A stretch of DNA of 64,000 bases from Deltaproteobacteria bacterium (GTDB lineage Bacteria > Desulfobacterota > Desulfarculia > Adiutricales > Adiutricaceae), in NCBI GenBank assembly GCA_031279515.1, contig JAITII010000148.1, positions 1 through 64,000 on the forward strand, given 5' to 3'. The notes beneath the pieces are model-generated. The model did not search any database. It had not been told where the DNA came from and was given only the letters and a program-made list of their open reading frames with translations. Both the position numbers and the translations under genes were made by a program. Positions 56,500-64,000 of this stretch are shown here, one piece after another. Position 1 is the stretch's first letter. Every line of letters starts with the position of its first letter.

Positions 56500-58374
56500 A
56501 TGTTAAGAAGCAGGCAAGAGTTAAAAGACTTGCGGGAAAAGTGTCAGAGGTCTGCTCAAGATGAGGTCCGAAAGATATTGGTGTGTTCAGGTACCGGCTG
56601 CGTTGCCAGCGGAGCGGAAGAAGTGTACGACCAATTCAAGGCGGTCTTAGAACGGCTTAAAATTCCTTGCTCAGTAAAGTTTATTGAAGACGGCCATGGA
56701 GTTGGTCTCAAACGGAGTGGCTGTCAGGCCCTCTGTGAGAAAGGCGTCTTAGTGCGAGTGGAGCCTGAGGGCTACCTATATACTAAGGTGAAATCTTCTG
56801 ACTGCGAGGTCATTGTAACCGAGACTGTACAGCAAGGCCGTCATGTGGAGAGGCTGGCGTATAAGGACCATGACGGGGCAGTCTGCAAAAGGACACAAGA
56901 GATTCCCTTTTTTAAAAGGCAGATGCGTCTGGTCCTTGAAAATTGCGGCAATATTGATGCGGAATCCATTTTGGAGTATTTAGCTGCTGGTGGCTACAAA
57001 TCCTTTGAGAAGGCCATCTACGATATGAGTTCCCAGGAAATCATAAAGGAGATAGCGGATTCCAAGCTCCGCGGCCGCGGGGGAGGAGGTTTTCCCACCG
57101 GTTACAAGTGGCAACAGGTCTATCGTCAGAAATTGTTTCCAAAGTACATAGTCTGCAACGGCGATGAAGGTGATCCCGGAGCCTTTATGGATTGCAGTAT
57201 CATGGAGGGAGATCCCCATAGGATGCTGGAGGGTATGCTGATAGCAGGACGTGCCGTAGGCGCGTCAGATGGCTATATCTATGTCCGTGCAGAGTACCCT
57301 TTAGCCGTGCGGAGGCTAAAGAAGGCTATAGCCGACCTCGAGGAGTATGGGCTCTCAGGGGAAAATATTTTGGGCTCTGATTTTTCCTTTAGGTTTCATT
57401 TGAACCGTGGCGCCGGAGCCTTTGTCTGTGGCGAGGGGAGCGCGCTTACGGCCTCCATTGAAGGAAAGCGCGGATTTCCAAGGGTAAAGCCCCCCAGGAC
57501 TGTGGAGCATGGGCTCTTTGATAAGCCCACAGTCTTAAATAATGTGGAGACCTTTGCCAATGTCGCGGTGATAATAGATAAGGGCTCCGAGTTCTATAAA
57601 TCAATAGGTACCGAGTCCAGCCCAGGGACCAAGGCCTTTTCCATAACAGGGAATATTGAAAACACTGGCCTTATTGAAGTCCCATTGGGCATGACTTTAA
57701 AAGAAGTCATCTATGACGTGGGCGGCGGCATGAAAGGTGGAAAGAAGTTTAAGGCCGTGCAGATAGGAGGTCCTTCAGGGGCGTGCCTTACGGAAGAGCA
57801 CTTCGATCTTCCGTTGGACTTTGATTCCCTAGCCAAGGCCGGGGCTATGATTGGTTCTGGGGGTCTCGTGGTGGCGGACGAGGATACTTGTATGGTGGAG
57901 CTTGCCCGCTTTTTTATGAATTTTACTCAAAGGGAGTCGTGCGGCAAGTGCATACCCTGCCGGGAAGGCACAAAGCGCATGCTTTTAATCCTAGAGCGCA
58001 TAGTTTCCGGAAACGGCAGGGCAACGGATATAGACAATCTTTTAGATTTGGCCATCACCATAAAGGAAACAGCGCTTTGCGGACTAGGAAAAACTGCGCC
58101 TTCCCCGGTTTTGAGCACAATTAAGAACTTTGAGGAGGAATACCAGGCGCATATTGTGGACAGGCAATGCCCGGCGCATTCTTGCGAGAAGCTCAAAAAA
58201 TACTATATCGAGCCAGAACTCTGCAAGGGCTGCAGCAAATGTGCAAAGTTATGCCCAACTAACGCCATATCAGGTAAAGCAAAGGAGATCTACTCTATAG
58301 ATCCCATAATCTGCACCAGGTGTGGCGTCTGCGTTTCCAGCTGTAAATTTGTGGCTATAAAGGAGGCCTGGTGA
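56500..58374 (+). CDS. NADH-binding hydrogenase subunit (NuoF/HydB/HndC-like) with C-terminal ferredoxin domain
   Basis: KLRGRGGGGFPTGYKWQQV...VCNGDEGDPGAFMDCSIMEGDPHRMLEGM...ESCGKCIPCREGTKRM; CKGCSKCAKLCP. Confidence 0.95.
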   Translation: MLRSRQELKDLREKCQRSAQDEVRKILVCSGTGCVASGAEEVYDQFKAVLERLKIPCSVKFIEDGHGVGLKRSGCQALCEKGVLVRVEPEGYLYTKVKSSDCEVIVTETVQQGRHVERLAYKDHDGAVCKRTQEIPFFKRQMRLVLENCGNIDAESILEYLAAGGYKSFEKAIYDMSSQEIIKEIADSKLRGRGGGGFPTGYKWQQVYRQKLFPKYIVCNGDEGDPGAFMDCSIMEGDPHRMLEGMLIAGRAVGASDGYIYVRAEYPLAVRRLKKAIADLEEYGLSGENILGSDFSFRFHLNRGAGAFVCGEGSALTASIEGKRGFPRVKPPRTVEHGLFDKPTVLNNVETFANVAVIIDKGSEFYKSIGTESSPGTKAFSITGNIENTGLIEVPLGMTLKEVIYDVGGGMKGGKKFKAVQIGGPSGACLTEEHFDLPLDFDSLAKAGAMIGSGGLVVADEDTCMVELARFFMNFTQRESCGKCIPCREGTKRMLLILERIVSGNGRATDIDNLLDLAITIKETALCGLGKTAPSPVLSTIKNFEEEYQAHIVDRQCPAHSCEKLKKYYIEPELCKGCSKCAKLCPTNAISGKAKEIYSIDPIICTRCGVCVSSCKFVAIKEAW

Positions 58375-60071
58375 TGAAAGGATACATGACTATAGACAAT
58401 ATTCCTGTTGAAATCCATGATGAAAGGAATATCTTGGAACTCATCCGGAAAATAGGTATTGAGCTTCCCACATTTTGCTATTACAGTGAACTTTCAATCC
58501 ACGGGGCCTGTCGCATGTGTCTTGTGGAAAACGAAAAGGGCGGTTTAGAGGCGGCCTGCTCAGAGCCGCCCAGGGTCGGCCACAAGGTCTGGACCAACAC
58601 AGCCCGGCTTCGCAAATACAGGAAAAATATACTAGAGCTCTTGCTCTCCAACCACAACAGAGACTGTACTGTCTGCAACAAAAGCGGAGAATGCCGTCTC
58701 CAGGATTTGGCCTTAAAGTTTGGCATAAAGAATATACGGTATTTAAATACCGCCTATACCCCCGAGCCAGACGAGTCCTCAGCCTCCGTTTCCATTGATA
58801 GGAGCAAATGCATACTCTGCGGAGACTGTATTAGGGTCTGTAATGAGATCCAGAATGTGGGAGCCATAGACTTTGCCTTCCGTGGTTCCCAAATGAAGGT
58901 GGCTACTGCCTTTGGGGTGCCCATGGCATCTTCGCCTTGCGTGGGTTGCGGGCAATGTGCTGCAGTCTGTCCCACGGGCGCCATCTCAGTGAAAAACTCC
59001 CTTGAGGCGGTCTGGTCAGATCTCTTGGACAAGAATACGGATGTAACGGTCCAAATAGCCCCTGCAGTGAGGGTTGCCATAGGTAAACGGATGGGCTTTG
59101 AGGAAGGGCAGAATGCCTTGGGCCTTATCGTGGCGGCTTTGAAGCGTATGGGCTTTGTCAAGGTCTTTGACACCACCTTGGGAGCTGACATGACTGTGGA
59201 GGAAGAGTCCAAAGAGTTTTTGAAATTTGTGGAAAAAACACATAGCCTCCCCTTATTTACCTCCTGCTGCCCGGCATGGATAAATTACGCAGAAAAGAGG
59301 TACCCGGAACTCATGGGAAATATCTCTACCTGCAAATCCCCTATGCAAATGTTTGGGGCCTTGGTAAAGCAATACTACAAAAATAACGGAAAAAGACATG
59401 TGCATGTAGCGGTGATGCCCTGCACAGCTAAAAAATACGAGGCCGTGCGGCCCGAATTCACCTGCGACGGTGTTCCCATTGTGGACCATGTCTTAAGTAC
59501 TCAGGAGCTTATCCGCATGATTGAGCAATCCGGCTACCAGTTTAACAAGCTGGAGCCAGAGGCTGTGGACAATCCTTTTGGAATAGTGACAGGTGCCGGC
59601 GTTATCTTTGGCGTTTCTGGAGGCGTCACCGAGGCGGTCTTGAGGACCCTTACGGAAGATAGCTCCAATGCTACCCTGCTCCAAACCGCCATGGCTGGAG
59701 AGCGGGGAATGGAGGGCTTAAAGGAGTTACAGGTGGAATACAAGGGAAAGACCTTGTCCATAGCTGTAGTGAGCGGACTGGGAAATGTGGGAAGACTTTT
59801 AGAGGACATATTGAGCGGCAAAAAGGTCTTTGACTTTGTTGAGGTTATGGCCTGCCCTGGTGGCTGCGTCTGCGGAGCCGGTCAACCCTACGTACCTTTA
59901 AGCGTAAAAGAGATAAGGGGAAAAGGCCTTTATGCCATAGACAAGCTTATGAGCTACAAGCGCAGCAGTGATAATCCCTTGATTGAAGATATTTTTAGCG
60001 GAATCCTCAAAGGCCGGGAGCATGAATTGTTGCATGTGTCCTATGACTCCCAGGAAGAAAGTACTGAATAA
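58371..60071 (+). CDS. [FeFe] hydrogenase catalytic subunit (HydA/HndD-like)
   Basis: H-cluster motifs TSCCPAWINYAEKRYPEL, MPCTAKKYEAVRP, EVMACPGGCVCGAGQP; N-terminal 2Fe-2S, NRDCTVCNKSGEC, two 4Fe-4S motifs. Confidence 0.95.
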   Translation: MMKGYMTIDNIPVEIHDERNILELIRKIGIELPTFCYYSELSIHGACRMCLVENEKGGLEAACSEPPRVGHKVWTNTARLRKYRKNILELLLSNHNRDCTVCNKSGECRLQDLALKFGIKNIRYLNTAYTPEPDESSASVSIDRSKCILCGDCIRVCNEIQNVGAIDFAFRGSQMKVATAFGVPMASSPCVGCGQCAAVCPTGAISVKNSLEAVWSDLLDKNTDVTVQIAPAVRVAIGKRMGFEEGQNALGLIVAALKRMGFVKVFDTTLGADMTVEEESKEFLKFVEKTHSLPLFTSCCPAWINYAEKRYPELMGNISTCKSPMQMFGALVKQYYKNNGKRHVHVAVMPCTAKKYEAVRPEFTCDGVPIVDHVLSTQELIRMIEQSGYQFNKLEPEAVDNPFGIVTGAGVIFGVSGGVTEAVLRTLTEDSSNATLLQTAMAGERGMEGLKELQVEYKGKTLSIAVVSGLGNVGRLLEDILSGKKVFDFVEVMACPGGCVCGAGQPYVPLSVKEIRGKGLYAIDKLMSYKRSSDNPLIEDIFSGILKGREHELLHVSYDSQEESTE

Positions 60072-60154
60072 TTTTTTAACTTATAAAAAGGTACTTTTTT
60101 TATTTTTAAGATGTTCTTGCTTTATCGCTCCATAGAAGTCTGAAGGTTTAATCG

Positions 60155-63100
60155 ATGTCTGACAAAGAGACAATAGGCCAGGTCTTGGTCGTGGGGGGCG
60201 GCATATCCGGCATCCAATCCGCCTTGGATTTAGCTGAAATGGGTTTTTTCGTCTATTTAATTGAGAAAAATCCAGCTGTCGGTGGGCGTATGGCACAACT
60301 TGATAAGGTCTTCCCCACTAATGACTGCTCAATGTGTATCATCTCGCCTAAATTAAATGACATTGGTGCCCATATCAATGTCGAGGTGATAAATAACGCT
60401 GAGCTTTTGGAATTAACGGGAGAAGCGGGCAATTTTAGGGCTAAGATATTAAAAAATCCCCGCTATTTAGATAATGCTAAGTGCACCGCTTGCGGAGATT
60501 GCGCCAAGGTCTGTCCGGTGGATCTCTTAAATGAGTTTAACCAAAGCCTGAACACCAGAAAAGTAACATATAAGTCCTATGCCCAGGCATATCCCAACTC
60601 TTATTCCCTTACCAAAGAGAGTATAAGCCCCTGTGTAGTGGCCTGTCCGGCTCATGTCAATGCCCACGGTTACGTATCATTGGCTAGCCAGGGCCGGTTC
60701 CAGGAGGCCTTGGAGACTATTTTGGATGTCCTACCTTTGCCTGGCACCTTAGGCAGGATTTGCGCTCACCCCTGCGAGACCTGTTGCCGCAGGGGCCAGC
60801 TTGAAGGTCCTCTGGACATAAGAAATATCAAACGTTTGGTAGCCGAAAAAGGGGATTTAGAAGAGGCGGGCAAAACCTTTACCTTGGAGGAGGAAAGGGA
60901 GGGTAAGTGTGCCATAGTGGGCGCAGGTCCTGCCGGGCTCTCATTAGCTTACCATCTAGCCAGACGCGGTATAAAAAGCGATATCTTTGAGGCTTCTCCC
61001 GTAGCGGGAGGTGCCTTGCGACTGGGTATACCGGACTATAGGTTGCCTATAGAGATACTCCAAAAGGAAATAGATTTTATCCTCTCTTTTTCTGGAGCAG
61101 AGATTTTCTATAACAAGTCCCTAGGTACGGATTTTACTTTAGATAGCCTCATAGAGGATGGTTATAAGGCTGTCTTTCTGGCAATGGGAGCCCATAACAA
61201 TTCTCCTTTGAGGGTAGAAGGTGAGGAATTAGACGGTGTTATCTCTGGGATAGAGTTTTTAAGGAAAATTAATCTGGGGGAGAGGGTAAGTTTGAAGGGC
61301 CAGAAGGTACTGGTACTGGGGGCGGGAAATGTTGCCATGGACGCTGCCCGCTCAGCCATCCGCTTGGGTGCCCAGGTCACCTTGGGCTACAGGCGCGGTA
61401 GGGGCGCCATGCCTGCCTGGTCTTGGGAAGTGGACGAGGCCTTAGAAGAAGGCGTAAAGCTAATGCTTATGCGCAGTCCCCTAAAGATCGTCCGAGAGAA
61501 AGGGGCCCTTAAGGTAAGTTTAGTTAGAACAATAGCAGAAGGTGACGAAAACGATAGGAAGGCAAAGCTTATAAGCGATGAAAGTGACATTATAAGTCCA
61601 GTCTACGATGTAGTAATATCTGCCATAGGCCAATTGCCATCAAGCGAGGCAGTAAAAGATGATAAAGAGATAAGGCTTATAAAGGGCTCCAGAATTAGTG
61701 TAAACCCACTAACATTTGAAACCAATAGACCCGGTATCTTTGCCGGAGGGGACGTCCAGCTGGGCCCTTCTTTAGCCATAGACGCTATTGCTGCAGGTAG
61801 AGAGGCGGCAATCTCAATATCTCGCTATCTTAAAGGCGAGGATATGGCCTATGGCCGTGAGAAGATAGAATTTACAGGCCAGGAGCACTATAGGGAACTG
61901 CCTGAAGGAACCCACTGGCGCAATAAATCCCAAATAAGGCCAAAGGAAGAGCGGATCTTAGACTTTAAAGAGTTTGACCTGGGCTTTAGTGAGGAAATTG
62001 CCATTGACGAAGCCAAACGCTGCGCAGCTTGCGGCGCCTGTTGCCAGTGCTTTCGCTGTGTCAAAGCCTGTCTTCCCGGAGCTCTAACCTTAGAGACTCA
62101 CCGCCAGAAAAGTGAAACCCTTGAGCTCCAGGTAGGGGCCGTGGTATTGGCTACAGGTTTTGACCCCTACGATCCTTTTAACGCTATAACTTATCGGTAC
62201 AAAGATTCCCCTAACATAGTGACTTCCTTAGAGTTCGAAAGAATCCTGTCTGCTTCAGGGCCATTCCAAGGCCATATGGTCAGGCCCTCGGACCATAAGG
62301 AACCGGCCAGAATTGCCTGGATCCAGTGTGTCGGCTCAAGGGACATAAACCACTGCGACAAAAAATATTGCTCTGCCGTCTGTTGTATGTACGCCATGAA
62401 AGAGGCTGCCATTGCTATTGAGCATGCCGGAGGGCCGGACAAGTTGGAGACCTCCATCTTTTATATGGATATCCGTAGTTACGGCAAGGACTTTGAGAAA
62501 TACTACAACAACGCCAAAAATAGCGGAGTGAATTTTGTAAGGTCAAGAGTGCATACCTTAACGCCCCTCCCCTCAGGTGACGTAGAAATTGACTACATTA
62601 TACAGTCAGGGGAGAGGAAAAAAGAAATTTTTGACATGGTGGTCCTATCCGTAGGGCTTACTCCACAAAAGGCCCTGGGGAAGCTTTCAGAGGTTTTGGG
62701 TATAAGCTTAAATGAGGACGGTTTTATCAAGACAGATAGCTTTGATGCCGTTAGCACGGGCCGTGACGGGATCTACGCCTGCGGAGCCGTATGCGAGCCA
62801 AAAGATATACCAATGACGGTGGTAGAGGCCCAAGCTGCAGCCCAGGCGGCTGCTAGCGGCATAGCTGAAGCCAGGTTCACCAAAACGAGGACTCGTAGTT
62901 ATCCTGAGGAAATGGACATCACCGGCCAGGTCCCTAGGATAGGTGTCTTTATCTGCCATTGCGGTATAAACATCGCCTCAGTGGTGGATGTGGAAGAGGT
63001 GGCAAGATATGCCCGGTCTCTTCCCTTTGTGGAGCTATCCGATACTAACCTTTTTACTTGTTCCGCAGACACCCAGTCAAAGATAAAAGATGCCATCCAC

Positions 63101-64000
63101 GAGCACAATTTAAACCGCGTGGTGGTGGCCTCCTGTTCGCCCAGGACCCACGAGGGCATGTTCCGCGAAACCCTGGCCCAGGCAGGCTTAAATAAGTTTC
63201 TCTTTGAGATGGCTAATATAAGGGACCAAGATTCTTGGGTCCACCAGAAGGAGCCAATAAAGGCTACGGCTAAGGCTAAAGATCTGGTGCGAGGCGCTAT
63301 TGCCAAGGCAGCTCTTTTAGAACCCATGTACATGACGAGGATGGATTTAACCCGTGAAGCCTTGGTGGTGGGAGGCGGGGTCGCCGGTATGAGCGCAGCA
63401 CTGGCTATTGCCGAACTGGGCTTTAAGACCCATTTGCTGGAAAGAAGGGATTCTTTAGGCGGTGAGTCTTTGAAGGTTTTCTCCAGGGATAAAGATATTG
63501 AGGCCTTTACCCGAGCCCTAATAGAAGAGACCTTGGCCCACCCCTTGGTGGAGACGCACTTTAATAGCTACCCTAAGAGTTCGGAAGGCTTTGTTGGAAA
63601 CTTTGAGACGCAAATCCAGGGCCCAGAAGGGGAGTTTTTGCTAAAGCACGGAGTTACGGTGCTAGCCCCTGGAGGCCAGGGGCATGTACCGAAACTTTAT
63701 CTCTATGGAGCCAGTTCCAAGGTGCTAAGCACCTTGGATATGGACAAGAAATTAAAGGATGGCGATAAAGGGCTAAGCAAAAAAGGCGGTGTATATACCT
63801 TCATCAATTGCGTGGAGTCCAGGGTCCCGGAGCGACCCTATTGTTCCAAGATCTGCTGCACCCATACCCTTGAAAGCGCCCTTACTATCCTAGACAGGAA
63901 CCCCTCAGCACGAATCTTTGTCCTTTTCAGGGACATGCGCTCTTATGGGTTTAGGGAAAGAAAATACCAGGAGGCCAGAGCCCGCGGGGTAATTTTCATC
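60155..64000 (+). CDS. HdrA-like flavoprotein with inserted GltD/NfnB-like oxidoreductase module; truncated by right window edge
   Basis: VLVVGGGISGIQSALDLAEMGFFVYLIEKNPAVGGRMAQLDKVFPTNDCSMCIISPKLND; then CPAHVNAHGYV...ICAHPCETCCRRGQLEGPLDIRNIKR...CAIVGAGPAGLSLAYHLARRG...VLVLGAGNVAMDAARSAIRLGA; then second HdrA-type FAD region LVVGGGVAGMSAALAIAELGF. Confidence 0.9.
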   Translation, partial: MSDKETIGQVLVVGGGISGIQSALDLAEMGFFVYLIEKNPAVGGRMAQLDKVFPTNDCSMCIISPKLNDIGAHINVEVINNAELLELTGEAGNFRAKILKNPRYLDNAKCTACGDCAKVCPVDLLNEFNQSLNTRKVTYKSYAQAYPNSYSLTKESISPCVVACPAHVNAHGYVSLASQGRFQEALETILDVLPLPGTLGRICAHPCETCCRRGQLEGPLDIRNIKRLVAEKGDLEEAGKTFTLEEEREGKCAIVGAGPAGLSLAYHLARRGIKSDIFEASPVAGGALRLGIPDYRLPIEILQKEIDFILSFSGAEIFYNKSLGTDFTLDSLIEDGYKAVFLAMGAHNNSPLRVEGEELDGVISGIEFLRKINLGERVSLKGQKVLVLGAGNVAMDAARSAIRLGAQVTLGYRRGRGAMPAWSWEVDEALEEGVKLMLMRSPLKIVREKGALKVSLVRTIAEGDENDRKAKLISDESDIISPVYDVVISAIGQLPSSEAVKDDKEIRLIKGSRISVNPLTFETNRPGIFAGGDVQLGPSLAIDAIAAGREAAISISRYLKGEDMAYGREKIEFTGQEHYRELPEGTHWRNKSQIRPKEERILDFKEFDLGFSEEIAIDEAKRCAACGACCQCFRCVKACLPGALTLETHRQKSETLELQVGAVVLATGFDPYDPFNAITYRYKDSPNIVTSLEFERILSASGPFQGHMVRPSDHKEPARIAWIQCVGSRDINHCDKKYCSAVCCMYAMKEAAIAIEHAGGPDKLETSIFYMDIRSYGKDFEKYYNNAKNSGVNFVRSRVHTLTPLPSGDVEIDYIIQSGERKKEIFDMVVLSVGLTPQKALGKLSEVLGISLNEDGFIKTDSFDAVSTGRDGIYACGAVCEPKDIPMTVVEAQAAAQAAASGIAEARFTKTRTRSYPEEMDITGQVPRIGVFICHCGINIASVVDVEEVARYARSLPFVELSDTNLFTCSADTQSKIKDAIHEHNLNRVVVASCSPRTHEGMFRETLAQAGLNKFLFEMANIRDQDSWVHQKEPIKATAKAKDLVRGAIAKAALLEPMYMTRMDLTREALVVGGGVAGMSAALAIAELGFKTHLLERRDSLGGESLKVFSRDKDIEAFTRALIEETLAHPLVETHFNSYPKSSEGFVGNFETQIQGPEGEFLLKHGVTVLAPGGQGHVPKLYLYGASSKVLSTLDMDKKLKDGDKGLSKKGGVYTFINCVESRVPERPYCSKICCTHTLESALTILDRNPSARIFVLFRDMRSYGFRERKYQEARARGVIFI

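Noticed and set aside
1-64000. CRISPR arrays, rRNA, tRNA genes
   Set aside because: No spaced direct-repeat arrays, rRNA signatures or T-loop/cloverleaf patterns were noticed; not exhaustively scanned.

Overview
Mostly bacterial chromosomal DNA. Anaerobic, Deltaproteobacteria/Desulfobacterota-like metabolism is suggested by an NADH-type [FeFe] hydrogenase operon next to an HdrA-like flavoprotein, a TAXI-TRAP binding protein and two NtrC-family regulators; taxonomy is an inference only. Recognisable genes: DUF4384-like ORF (left edge), TonB-dependent receptor, a 6889-aa NRPS-like giant ORF with two close downstream genes, DUF5329-like secreted protein, MerR regulator plus CadA/ZntA-type P1B ATPase, two NtrC-family regulators, YjbQ, CapA, TAXI binding protein, Bcr/CflA MFS, an AT-rich IS1634/IS4-like transposase, P1 peptidase, DUF2520-panB-panC-panD, umuD/umuC (convergent), hydrogenase NuoE/NuoF/HydA-like genes, and an HdrA-like ORF with a GltD-like insertion running off the right edge. 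The main discovery candidate is the uninterrupted 20.7-kb ORF at 5324-25993. Its layout is that of an aminotransferase-containing multimodular NRPS (ACP-AMT-C-C-A-C-A-C-A-PCP-C-A-C-A-PCP-TE). By manual motif reading, nearly every catalytic or cofactor-attachment residue is gone: 6/6 C domains lack HHxxxDG histidines but keep the structural Asp, 5/5 A domains lack the A10 Lys, recognisable carrier domains lack the phosphopantetheine Ser or have been replaced by acidic linkers, and the AMT PLP Lys is Ser. Only the C-terminal thioesterase appears to keep Ser/Asp/His. This looks like a maintained pseudo-megasynthase rather than a decayed pseudogene. It is followed within about 30 bp by a J-like/PH-like protein and a membrane protein with a peptidoglycan-binding domain, a possible undescribed three-gene system. 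All domain calls are from reading motifs by eye; no alignments or searches were run.
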